Below are positions 8,505 to 16,572 of a stretch of 46,235 nucleotides of DNA, piece by piece. The DNA comes from Paracoccaceae bacterium (GTDB lineage: Bacteria > Pseudomonadota > Alphaproteobacteria > Rhodobacterales > Rhodobacteraceae), in contig JAHDEX010000033.1 in NCBI GenBank assembly GCA_020628545.1, positions 1 to 46,235 of the forward strand, in the 5' to 3' direction. Each line of letters starts with the position of its first letter. Positions within the stretch are counted from its first letter, which is position 1. Under the pieces are notes generated by a model. That model searched no databases, was not told where the DNA came from, and saw only the letters and a program-made list of their open reading frames with translations. A program made the position numbers and the translations under genes.

Positions 8505-9379
8505 TCGACCAGAGCGCCAAGTTTGCTGATGACACGGCGCGACAGGTTGCAGGCCGCTTTGGTTGCGTCTTCCAGTCTCTCGCCTTGCATGTGGCTCAGC
8601 AGGAATTGTGCGTTGAAGCTGTCGCCCGCGGCTGTCGTATCCACGATGGTGTCCGCCGGGGTGGGCATGACGGTGACTTGTGTGTGTCCATTCGACACCA
8701 AAATCTCGCCCGGCCCATTCTTCACAACGATCAGCGCTGTGCCCTGTGCCGCGTAGCGCGCACAGGTGTCTGCCGGGCTACCATCGCCAAAGTAGTCGGC
8801 TTCATCTTCGAAAGATGGTAAACAGATGTCCGCGACCGCGGCCCCCTTCATGGTCCAGTCACACATCGTCTGCACATCATCCCAGAGGCGCGGGCGCAGG
8901 TTGGGGTCAAAAGCCACTTGCACGCCGTTCGTTTTGCATTGTGCAAGCACATCGAGAAGCTTTCGCCGCCCCGCCTCGGGCAGGATCGCCAGGGTGATCC
9001 CCGAGAAATAGGCGATGTCACCGGCCGCGAGCGGCAAGTCTTCCAGATCATCGGCCAACGTTCGGGCCGCCGCAGCATCGCGCCAGTAAGAAAAGCTCCG
9101 CTCTCCGTCTTTCAGGCTCACCATGTAAAGACCCACGGACCGCTTTTCGCGCATTTTCACCAACGGCGTAATGCCAGAGGCGACGAAAAAGTCTCTCATA
9201 CGCAGGGACGGTTGGTCATCGCCGAGTGCTGTGCAGTAGATGACCTCCACAGCGTCGCCTGCGGCGCGGCGCAGATACCAAGCGGTATTAAACGTGTCGC
9301 CCGCGAAGTTCATCGCGTAAAGATCGCCCGATTGGGGTGCGAGTTCGATCATGCATTCGCCGATGGCCAGAAATTTCAT
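8501..9379 (-). CDS. kdgK: 2-keto-3-deoxygluconate kinase (PfkB family sugar kinase)
   Basis: A 292-residue ribokinase-type enzyme. It begins MKFLAIGECMIEL with the substrate-binding FAGDTFNTAWYL (residues 25-36) typical of KDG kinases, and ends with the PfkB signature DTTAAGDSFNAQFL (247-260), D253 being the catalytic base. It phosphorylates 2-keto-3-deoxygluconate, the product of uronate breakdown, to KDPG for the Entner-Doudoroff aldolase. It is divergent from uxaC-uxuB across 111 bp, which supports the hexuronate role. The start ATG is at 9377-9379. A much longer open frame continuing upstream through uxaC is antisense and not real. Confidence 0.9.
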   Translation of the reverse strand: MKFLAIGECMIELAPQSGDLYAMNFAGDTFNTAWYLRRAAGDAVEVIYCTALGDDQPSLRMRDFFVASGITPLVKMREKRSVGLYMVSLKDGERSFSYWRDAAAARTLADDLEDLPLAAGDIAYFSGITLAILPEAGRRKLLDVLAQCKTNGVQVAFDPNLRPRLWDDVQTMCDWTMKGAAVADICLPSFEDEADYFGDGSPADTCARYAAQGTALIVVKNGPGEILVSNGHTQVTVMPTPADTIVDTTAAGDSFNAQFLLSHMQGERLEDATKAACNLSRRVISKLGALVD

Positions 9380-9490
9380 GAATTCAGTGTCTCTTGGTGT
9401 CTTTGATGGACTTGCTTGTGCAGGATGGCTTGCGTCTGTGCAACGTGTTGTTGAAAGTCGGCGCGATCGCTTTCGAATTTGGACGACACA

Positions 9491-10897
9491 ATGCCTCTGA
9501 CTGACCCTGATCGCCTTTTTCCTGCCGATCCCAAGGTGCGAGGCCTGGCACGTGCGCTTTATGAGGCTGTTGCAAACCGTCCGATCATCAGCCCGCACGG
9601 TCATTGTGACCCGCGTTGGTTTGCTGAGAACGCCCGCTTTCCCAACCCGGCAGAGCTGTTTGTGGTGCCCGACCATTATGTGTTCCGGATGCTTGTAAGC
9701 CAAGGTGTTTCCATGGATGACCTCGGAATTGCGCGGAACGATGGAAGGGCGGTCGTGCAGGACCCGCGCCTGATTTGGCAGCGGTTTGCGGAGCATTTTC
9801 ATCTGTTCCGAGGCACGCCCTCTGCCATGTGGCTCAACCATTCTTTTGAGCACGTTTTTGGCATTGATGCGGTGCTTGGGCCTCAGACGGCCGACCAGAT
9901 CTACGACCAGATCGAAGCGCAACTGGCCGAGGAGGCGTTCCGACCACGCGCGTTGTTTGAGCAATTTGGGCTTGAAGTGCTTGCGACCACTGAAGGCGCG
10001 CTGGATGATCTTTCGTGGCATCGCGCCATCGCGGAAAGCGACTGGGGTGGGCGGGTCATCACGACATATCGCCCTGATGCGGTCGTCGATCCGGAGTTTG
10101 AAGGTTTTGCTGAAAATGTCGTGGCTTTTGGTGATTTGACTGGCGAGGACACGAACACGTGGGACGGATACCTCGCAGCCCATCGCGCTCGGCGCGCCTT
10201 CTTTCGTGCGCATGGCGCAACCGCGACCGACCACGGGCACCCATCCGCACGGACGGAAAATCTGTCGGCTGCAGATGCAGGTGCCTTGTTTGACCGGGTG
10301 AAAAATGGGGACACAACGGCAGAAGATGCCGACGCGTTCCGCGGCCAGATGCTGACTGAAATGGCGAAGATGAGCCTTGAAGACGGGATGGTGATGCAGA
10401 TCCACGCGGGCTCTCGCCGAAACCACGCGCAACAGGTTTTTGAAAACTTCGGTCGTGACAAGGGTTTTGACATCCCCGGGCGGACGAATTTTGTCGGGGC
10501 GTTGAAACCGTTGTTGGATGCGGTCGGGATGGAGCCGTCGCTGACTGTTATCCTGTTTACGCTTGATGAGTCTGTTTATGCGCGGGAGCTTGCCCCATTG
10601 GCCGGGGCATACCCAGCGTTAAAGCTGGGACCACCGTGGTGGTTTCACGACAGTTACGAGGGGATCAAGCGGTTCCGGGAGCAGGTGACCGAGACCTGCG
10701 GGTTCTACAACACGGCCGGCTTCAATGACGATACGCGGGCGTTCTGTTCGATCCCGGCGCGACATGACGTGTCGCGGCGTTGCGATAGTGCATTTCTTGC
10801 GGAGCTTGTCGCAACCGGGCGGCTGCGCGAAGCAGAGGCCTTTGAAGTCGCGGAAGACCTTGCCTACGCCTTGGCGAAATCGGCGTACCGTCTGTGA
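9491..10897 (+). CDS. uxaC: Glucuronate (uronate) isomerase
   Basis: A 468-residue enzyme of the amidohydrolase superfamily that converts D-glucuronate to D-fructuronate and D-galacturonate to D-tagaturonate. Near the N-terminus ISPHGHCDPRWFAEN supplies the metal-binding HxH-type motif in its family position. The central VMQIHAGSRRNH (conserved HxG and RN) and the C-terminal GPPWWFHDSYEG with a GFNDDTRAFCSIPARHD segment are family hallmarks. The ATG at 9491 is preferred over an in-frame TTG at 9479. Its stop overlaps the GTG start of uxuB by 4 bp, so they are translationally coupled. Confidence 0.93.
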   Translation: MPLTDPDRLFPADPKVRGLARALYEAVANRPIISPHGHCDPRWFAENARFPNPAELFVVPDHYVFRMLVSQGVSMDDLGIARNDGRAVVQDPRLIWQRFAEHFHLFRGTPSAMWLNHSFEHVFGIDAVLGPQTADQIYDQIEAQLAEEAFRPRALFEQFGLEVLATTEGALDDLSWHRAIAESDWGGRVITTYRPDAVVDPEFEGFAENVVAFGDLTGEDTNTWDGYLAAHRARRAFFRAHGATATDHGHPSARTENLSAADAGALFDRVKNGDTTAEDADAFRGQMLTEMAKMSLEDGMVMQIHAGSRRNHAQQVFENFGRDKGFDIPGRTNFVGALKPLLDAVGMEPSLTVILFTLDESVYARELAPLAGAYPALKLGPPWWFHDSYEGIKRFREQVTETCGFYNTAGFNDDTRAFCSIPARHDVSRRCDSAFLAELVATGRLREAEAFEVAEDLAYALAKSAYRL

Positions 10898-12321
10898 CGG
10901 CGCGTTTGCAAAGAGAGGGTACTACTCCTGCGGTCGGTATCGTCCATCTTGGCCCGGGCGCGTTCTTTCGGGCGTTTAACGCGGTCTTTACGGACGAAGC
11001 GATGACTGCGGCTGGGGGCGATTGGGGGATTACTGCTGTCAGCCTGCGCAGCCCGACCGCGCGAGACCAACTTGAACCGCAGGGGGGTGCCTACACATCG
11101 GTGACGCTAGCGGCTGGTGCGCGGGCGGAGCAGGTGATCAGCTCGGTCGTTTCTGTGTTGGTCGCGCCAGAAGACCCTGCGGCGGTGGTCGCCGCGATGG
11201 CAGATCCGAAAGTGCGGATCGTGTCGCTGACGATAACCGAAAAAGGCTACTGCCATGACCCTTCGACCGGGGCGCTGAACCGCGATCATCCGGACATTGT
11301 ACATGACCTGGCGCACCTCGACGCACCAAAGTCCGCAGTAGGGTTCATCGTCGCCGCTTTGGCGGCGCGCCGCGCCGCGGGGATGCCAGCGTTCACCGTC
11401 TTGTCATGCGATAATCTGCCGTCCAACGGATCGCTCGCCCGGAACGTAGTGCTTGCTTTCGCGCAAGAGCGGGATGCGGAGCTTGCGGGTTGGATCGCGG
11501 ACAACGCCACATTTCCCGCGACGATGGTCGACCGGATCACGCCTGCCACCACGGATGCGGATATCGCAGCCTTGCAGGAAAGCGCGGGTTATTACGATCC
11601 CGGGTGTGTGATCCATGAGGCCTTCCGGCAATGGGTGATCGAAGACAACTTTGTCGACGGGCGCCCGGCATGGGAGATAGCAGGCGCACAACTGGTGCCC
11701 TCAGTCGCGGCGCATGAAGAAATGAAGCTGCGGTGCCTAAACGGCACGCATTCAACGCTGGCCTATCTGGGCTACCTCGCCGGGTATGAAACCATCGCTG
11801 ATTGTGTCGCTGATCCCGACTTTGCGCGGCTTTGCGCCCGGCTTTGGCTGGATGAGATTATTCCGGTGGTCGAAGAACCCGAAGGTGAAGATCTGGTGGT
11901 TTATTGCCATCGCTTGCTAGAGCGTTTTCGCGACCCGTCGATCCGGCATCGGACGTGGCAAATTGCGATGGATGGCAGTCAAAAGTTGCCGCAGCGCATT
12001 CTCGGCACGATTGCGGATCACTTGAAGCTGGGGCAGGTGCCTACTGGCCTCTGCCTCGCGGTGGCCGCCTGGATGCGCTACGTTGGTGGTGTTGATGAGG
12101 CTGGTGATGCGATTGATGTGCGCGACCCTTTGGCAGACCATTTGCGTGAGGTCAGTCAGGCAGATGATCCGGTCGCAGCCCTTCTTGGCGTTGAGGCGGT
12201 TTTTGGAACTGAACTCCCACAGGATCAGCGCTTTCGCGATACCGTTGGTGCCGCTTATGTCAATCTGAAAGCGCATGGCGCGCGGGCGGCTGTGCATCAT
12301 TATGTGTCTGGTGGAGGATAG
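10894..12321 (+). CDS. uxuB: Mannitol dehydrogenase-family oxidoreductase, likely fructuronate reductase
   Basis: A 475-residue polyol dehydrogenase. The Rossmann start is GIVHLGPGAFFRAFNAVF (residues 15-32), the GxGxFxRA form of the mannitol dehydrogenase family. The catalytic lysine region is KLRCLNGTHSTLAYLGYL. Fructuronate reductase (D-mannonate:NAD oxidoreductase) is favoured over mannitol dehydrogenase because it is fused by overlap to uxaC and faces kdgK. The start is a GTG at 10894. Mannonate dehydratase (uxuA), needed between this step and kdgK, is not in the window. Confidence 0.85.
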   Translation: MTARLQREGTTPAVGIVHLGPGAFFRAFNAVFTDEAMTAAGGDWGITAVSLRSPTARDQLEPQGGAYTSVTLAAGARAEQVISSVVSVLVAPEDPAAVVAAMADPKVRIVSLTITEKGYCHDPSTGALNRDHPDIVHDLAHLDAPKSAVGFIVAALAARRAAGMPAFTVLSCDNLPSNGSLARNVVLAFAQERDAELAGWIADNATFPATMVDRITPATTDADIAALQESAGYYDPGCVIHEAFRQWVIEDNFVDGRPAWEIAGAQLVPSVAAHEEMKLRCLNGTHSTLAYLGYLAGYETIADCVADPDFARLCARLWLDEIIPVVEEPEGEDLVVYCHRLLERFRDPSIRHRTWQIAMDGSQKLPQRILGTIADHLKLGQVPTGLCLAVAAWMRYVGGVDEAGDAIDVRDPLADHLREVSQADDPVAALLGVEAVFGTELPQDQRFRDTVGAAYVNLKAHGARAAVHHYVSGGG

Positions 12322-12322
12322 G

Positions 12323-13525
12323 ATGGTGCCGGGGGCAAAACCGCTGGACGGAATACGCGTCCTCGACCTGACCAACGTGCTGGCTGGTCCGTTTTGCTGC
12401 CATCAAATTGCGCATATGGGAGCCGAAGTCATCAAGGTCGAAGCCGTCGGGCGTGGCGACCTCGCGCGGCAGTTGGGTGCGGATCCGGAGCTAAATACGA
12501 AAGGGATGGGGGTGTCTTTTCTGGCCCAGAACGCGGGCAAGAAATCGGTCACGTTGAACCTCAAGGACCCGGAAGGTGTGGCGCTGTTCCACAAATTGCT
12601 GGCAACTGCTGACGTGCTGGTTGAGAATTTTCGCCCTGGTGTCATGGATCGCTTGGGGCTCGGGTACGCAGCGCTGAAAACGGTCCGGCCAGAGCTGATT
12701 TATTGCGCGATCTCCGGCTTTGGACAGGACGGACCTTGGAAGCACCGCCCGGCCTATGACCAGATCATTCAGGGCGCAGCCGGGGTGATGGCCATTACAG
12801 GTGACGCTAAAAGCGCACCGTTGCGGGTGGGGTATCCGGTCGCTGACACCGTGGGTGGTCTGACTGCGGCGTTTGCGATTGCGTCGGCGCTGAATGCGCA
12901 GCCACGCGGGACCTTCATCGACGTCTCAATGCTCGAGTCTGTCTTGGCGACGATGGGGTGGGCCGTGTCCAACCATTTGATTGCTGGGGTCGACCCGGCA
13001 CCGCAAGGCAATGAAAACATGACGTCCGCACCCTCGGGCACTTTTGCGGCGGAGGACGGATTGTTCAACATCGCGGCCAATAAGGACGAGCAGTGGGTAT
13101 TGCTGACCGATCATCTTGGTTTGGCGGAGTTGCGCGACAGGCCAGATTACGCGACGCCGGAAGCGCGGAAACGCAACCGATTGGCGTTAAAGGCAGAGTT
13201 GGAAGATGTGCTGAGGACGCGACCCGCGCGCGCATGGGCCAAGGAACTGAATGCGATCGGCGTTCCGGCGGGCGCTGTTCTCAGCGTGCCTGAGGTCTTG
13301 TCGATGCCGCAGGTTGCCGAGCGTGGATTTCTGAAAAGCTATGACGAAGTGCCTGGCGTGGATCGGGACATTGCTGTTGTGACGACCGGCGTGAAGCTTG
13401 ATGGTGCGGCACCCAGCGTACCGCATCCGCCACCGCAACTGGGTCAGGACAATGCCGCCATTTGGGGAGACCTCGGTGTCAGCACCGACGAACTGAAAGC
13501 CTTGCAAAAAAAAGGCGTGATATGA
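12323..13525 (+). CDS. Class III CoA-transferase (CaiB/BaiF family)
   Basis: A 400-residue formyl-CoA/carnitine CoA-transferase fold protein. It opens with LDGIRVLDLTNVLAGPF, then GAEVIKVE, ENFRPGVMDRLGLGY and HRPAYDQIIQG, where D146 aligns with the aspartate that carries the acyl intermediate. It moves CoA between carboxylic acids in the cytoplasm. The ATG at 12323 follows GGAGG at 12312-12316, one base after the uxuB stop; an in-frame upstream ATG at 12275 lies inside uxuB. Its stop overlaps the citryl-CoA lyase start (ATGA), so the lyase probably uses the CoA ester made here. Substrate unknown; citrate or a related hydroxy-acid is the natural guess. Confidence 0.88.
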   Translation: MVPGAKPLDGIRVLDLTNVLAGPFCCHQIAHMGAEVIKVEAVGRGDLARQLGADPELNTKGMGVSFLAQNAGKKSVTLNLKDPEGVALFHKLLATADVLVENFRPGVMDRLGLGYAALKTVRPELIYCAISGFGQDGPWKHRPAYDQIIQGAAGVMAITGDAKSAPLRVGYPVADTVGGLTAAFAIASALNAQPRGTFIDVSMLESVLATMGWAVSNHLIAGVDPAPQGNENMTSAPSGTFAAEDGLFNIAANKDEQWVLLTDHLGLAELRDRPDYATPEARKRNRLALKAELEDVLRTRPARAWAKELNAIGVPAGAVLSVPEVLSMPQVAERGFLKSYDEVPGVDRDIAVVTTGVKLDGAAPSVPHPPPQLGQDNAAIWGDLGVSTDELKALQKKGVI

Positions 13526-14337
13526 GTGGCAATGACGTCGCAGATTGGTGGACGACCGAGATCATCGACATGGCCCCCGGCAAAATCCGTCTGCGCGGGC
13601 ACCCGATCGAAGAGCTGATCGGGTCTGTGAGCTTCCCGCAGATGATCTGGTTGATGACACGCGGCGATTTACCGTCTGAAGGACATGCGCAACTGCTCGA
13701 AGCGGCCTTGGTCGCGGCGGTCGATCACGGACCGCAAGCACCGTCCATCGCGGCAGCGCGGATGGCTGTGACCTGTGGGCTAGGACTCAACGGCGCGATG
13801 GGCACGGCGGTGCACATGCTGGATGATGTGCACGGCGGAGCGGGCGAACAAGCTGTCGCACTTTACGGTCTGGTGGCCGAGGCAGTTGATTCCGGGGCCG
13901 AGTTGGCAGACGCCGCTGCCAGCGCAATCGACATGTGGCAAGCCCGGCACGGCAAGTTTATTCCCGGATTTGGCCACCGCTTTCACACGCCCGAAGACCC
14001 GCGCGCGCCGCGTCTTTTGGCTCTGGTGGACGAAGCAGCGTCGGCGGGCACCGTTGGTGGCGGCTATGCACAGATTGCGCGCGCCGTTGAGACGGTTTTG
14101 CGCGCACGCAAAGGCAAGCCGATCCCGATGAACATCGATGGGGCAACTGCGGTGATCTTTGCGGAACTTGGCTTTGCTGGACCACTTGCGCGCGGTCTCT
14201 TTTGCCTATCTCGCTCTGTCGGCGCGATGGCACACGGTTGGGAACAGATGCAGCAGGGTGGGCGCAACAAAGGACCCACCCCGCCAAGTTACCGGTGGAC
14301 CTATAAGGGTTCAAATCCCATTGGCGGCGGTAGCTGA
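13522..14337 (+). CDS. Citryl-CoA lyase (stand-alone citrate-synthase fold)
   Basis: A 271-residue protein, much shorter than citrate synthase (about 430) and like the C-terminal lyase module of ATP-citrate lyase. The catalytic triad is complete: H104 in DDVHGGAGE, H152 in PGFGHRFH and D206 in PMNIDGAT, matching His274, His320 and Asp375 of citrate synthase. The family cleaves (3S)-citryl-CoA to acetyl-CoA and oxaloacetate. Here it is coupled by a 4-bp overlap to a CoA-transferase rather than a citryl-CoA synthetase, and it sits in a uronate operon. A related 3-hydroxyacyl-CoA could be the true substrate. Its 3' end overlaps the convergent methyltransferase by 37 bp. Confidence 0.85.
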   Translation: MSGNDVADWWTTEIIDMAPGKIRLRGHPIEELIGSVSFPQMIWLMTRGDLPSEGHAQLLEAALVAAVDHGPQAPSIAAARMAVTCGLGLNGAMGTAVHMLDDVHGGAGEQAVALYGLVAEAVDSGAELADAAASAIDMWQARHGKFIPGFGHRFHTPEDPRAPRLLALVDEAASAGTVGGGYAQIARAVETVLRARKGKPIPMNIDGATAVIFAELGFAGPLARGLFCLSRSVGAMAHGWEQMQQGGRNKGPTPPSYRWTYKGSNPIGGGS

Positions 14338-15032
14338 TCGGGTTTGCGCCCAACGTAACCGATACTGAAGCGGCGTGTTGCTGACTGCTTTTCAAGCGGC
14401 ACTGCGCGGACGCCTGTGAACCCCGCATTGCGGAGCCACCTTTTTGCCGTTTGGATGTCGGCGCGATGGGTTCGCCAGACAAGCTGAATGTAGGCCCCAA
14501 GCCAAGAGCGGCGGGTGATGCAACAGATCAAAACACCACCGGGCTTCAGGACGCGATACAGCTCTGCCATGGCCGCGTTCACATCCGCCACATGTTCGAT
14601 CACATGAGCAGCGAGGATTACATCGAATGTGTTGGTGTCAAAGGGCAGCGTTGACAGGTCGGCCTTGGTCAGCGTCAGGCTGATGTCTTGATTTCGCAGG
14701 CGCGCTTGCGCTTCGCGCAGCATCGCAGATGAAATGTCGATGGCATCAAGATGAAACGCGCGACCCAGAAAACTGCGAAACGCACTTGCCATGGCACCCG
14801 TCCCAACGCCTGCGTCCATCACGCGAAGTGGGCGGGTCGGGAGGTGATACCGATTTTTGCGAAAGACCTTTTCAAAGAGACGGGTGTATGCTGCGCCGAA
14901 GCCGTGTTGCTCGATCACCGCTTGCCACGTGCCGGACTGCGCGTCGTAGTGCGCGGCGAGGTCATGGGTGGCAAAAGGACGGCGGGCGACTGAAACTTCC
15001 CAGCTGCCGAAGACACGCGAAAATACGGTCAT
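14301..15032 (-). CDS. Class I SAM-dependent methyltransferase
   Basis: A 243-residue Rossmann-type methyltransferase. Motif I is VMDAGVGTGAMASAF, the SAM ribose acid is in LDAIDISSAML, and the post-motif AAHVIEHVADV plus LYRVLKPGGVLIC (motif III) follow in order. The acceptor is unknown; the closest general type is the UbiE/Methyltransf_11 group. The start could be the ATG at 15030-15032 (MTVFSRVFGSW) or one 24 bases upstream that overlaps the preceding gene; the former is chosen. It lies 13 bp after the DUF6326-like gene, so they form one unit. Confidence 0.82.
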   Translation of the reverse strand: MTVFSRVFGSWEVSVARRPFATHDLAAHYDAQSGTWQAVIEQHGFGAAYTRLFEKVFRKNRYHLPTRPLRVMDAGVGTGAMASAFRSFLGRAFHLDAIDISSAMLREAQARLRNQDISLTLTKADLSTLPFDTNTFDVILAAHVIEHVADVNAAMAELYRVLKPGGVLICCITRRSWLGAYIQLVWRTHRADIQTAKRWLRNAGFTGVRAVPLEKQSATRRFSIGYVGRKPDQLPPPMGFEPL

Positions 15033-15045
15033 GGGTTCCACGCGA

Positions 15046-15486
15046 TCATGCAGCATGGGAAGCACCAAATTTTGCAGAGGCTGTCGTAAGAGGATTCCAC
15101 CGCCATGCCAGCACGAAGATGGTTGCAAGGGTGATGAGAACGACCGTCGCAAAAAAGTAATCGTCCGGGTCGGCCGGGGGCACAACGAAGATGCCAGCCA
15201 CGGCAACCGGGACCATGACGAGGTTTAAAAGCCGCGACCACCTCGGCGGGAACAAGGCCGTCAAAAGAAAGGCAAGTAGCAGCAGCTCAACAGCAAAGGC
15301 GCCTGCGAGCAATACCTGTTCGGACATTGGGTTGCCGTTCAGGGTCCCCGAAAGGATCTCGTTAATTGTGCTGGCCATCGTGAATTCATGGACGTCACGG
15401 AAAAGCATGTTGAGGATCGCAAAGACCCAAAGATGCGACAGCGTCGGTCGCAAGTCAGTCGAAGAAGGTGAGGTAAGCATTGTCAT
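15046..15486 (-). CDS. DUF6326-like small membrane protein
   Basis: A 146-residue protein with about four hydrophobic segments: near residues 18-32, 55-80, 88-105 and 110-128. It resembles a family of uncharacterised four-helix membrane proteins (DUF6326 type); I know no function. It starts MTMLTSPSS, precedes the methyltransferase in the same direction and is divergent from the LysR gene, which may therefore control the pair. Confidence 0.7.
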   Translation of the reverse strand: MTMLTSPSSTDLRPTLSHLWVFAILNMLFRDVHEFTMASTINEILSGTLNGNPMSEQVLLAGAFAVELLLLAFLLTALFPPRWSRLLNLVMVPVAVAGIFVVPPADPDDYFFATVVLITLATIFVLAWRWNPLTTASAKFGASHAA

Positions 15487-15572
15487 ATCCTATGAAAGCA
15501 ATGCGGTAGTCCTCACCTATGTGATCTGCGAATGAAATTGACGAAAAGCGTGGTTCTTATATACGAAATTGC

Positions 15573-16490
15573 ATGAACTGGGACGCTGTCGCTTTTGACT
15601 GGAACCACATCCGCGCATTCCTCGCAACGGTTGAGGAGGGGTCTTTATCAGGCGCGGCCCGTGTCTTGCGCCAAACACAACCAACGTTGAGCCGCCAGAT
15701 CACAGCACTGGAGGAAACGCTGGGCCTGACGCTATTTGAGCGGGGCACCCGCGTGATGCAGGTGACTGACGCCGGTGCCGAACTACTGGCGCATGTCAGC
15801 ACGATGGCCGAAGCTGCAGTGCAAATCTCGCGCGTTGCAGCGGGGCAAAGTCAGGCCATTGAAGGAACGGTCCGGGTCACGGCAAGCGATGCGATGGCGG
15901 CGCATGCTTTACCAAGATGTGTCATCGCGTTGCGACATGCACATCCCGGTATTCAGATTGAGATTGTCCCGTCCAACGACATGACCGATCTGACACGCCG
16001 GGATGCTGATATCGCGATCCGGCATGTTCGTCCGACGCAGCCCGACCTTGTCGCGAAGCGCATTGATGACATCGACATCTCACTTTTTGCGTCGCGCGAT
16101 TATCTCGCATCATTGGGACCTGTCCAATCACCTGCCGACTTTGGCGCGGCCACCTTCATTGGATACGGCACGGCGGAGCGCCTGGTGCCACAGATTGCGG
16201 CCATGGGGTTTCCCGTGACTGCAGCGAATTTCGGAATCACCACGACAAACGGCAATGCACTCTATGAATTGGTGCGCGAAGGCGGTGGAATTGGGTTCCT
16301 GCCAACCGTGGTGGCCGAAGGGCGGTTGGGTTTAGTGCGGGTTCTGCCCGATCTGCCAAGTTTTCAGATGGAAACCTGGCTTGTCACGCATCGCGAAATC
16401 CAAACGAGCCGCAGGATCCGACTGACCTTTGATCATATTGCGCAAGAATTGGCGCAGGATGGATGGTCACGTCTCATAGCGCGGACCTAG
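15573..16490 (+). CDS. LysR-family transcriptional regulator
   Basis: A 305-residue regulator. The winged helix-turn-helix is at residues 8-66 (HIRAFLATVEEGSLSGAARV, then QTQPTLSRQITALEETLG), followed by the periplasmic-binding-like effector domain. It lies between the divergent DUF6326-like/methyltransferase pair (86 bp away) and the downstream molybdoenzyme gene (82 bp after its stop). Either neighbour could be its target; LysR proteins usually regulate the divergent gene. Confidence 0.92.
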   Translation: MNWDAVAFDWNHIRAFLATVEEGSLSGAARVLRQTQPTLSRQITALEETLGLTLFERGTRVMQVTDAGAELLAHVSTMAEAAVQISRVAAGQSQAIEGTVRVTASDAMAAHALPRCVIALRHAHPGIQIEIVPSNDMTDLTRRDADIAIRHVRPTQPDLVAKRIDDIDISLFASRDYLASLGPVQSPADFGAATFIGYGTAERLVPQIAAMGFPVTAANFGITTTNGNALYELVREGGGIGFLPTVVAEGRLGLVRVLPDLPSFQMETWLVTHREIQTSRRIRLTFDHIAQELAQDGWSRLIART

Positions 16491-16572
16491 CGTCGCATTC
16501 TGCGCTTGACGCTTTGGGACGACCGGGATCAGTTACGCGAATATGACAGCCCGTGGAGGCGAAGGTCAGATC

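Noticed and set aside
9380..10432. Long minus-strand open frame extending kdgK upstream to about 643 residues
   Set aside because: It is antisense to uxaC, shows no family motifs and the kdgK start is clear at 9379.
14307..14319. tRNA T-loop-like sequence GGGTTCAAATCCC
   Set aside because: It encodes part of the citryl-CoA lyase tail; no matching acceptor or anticodon arms lie upstream, so it is not a tRNA or a tRNA fragment.
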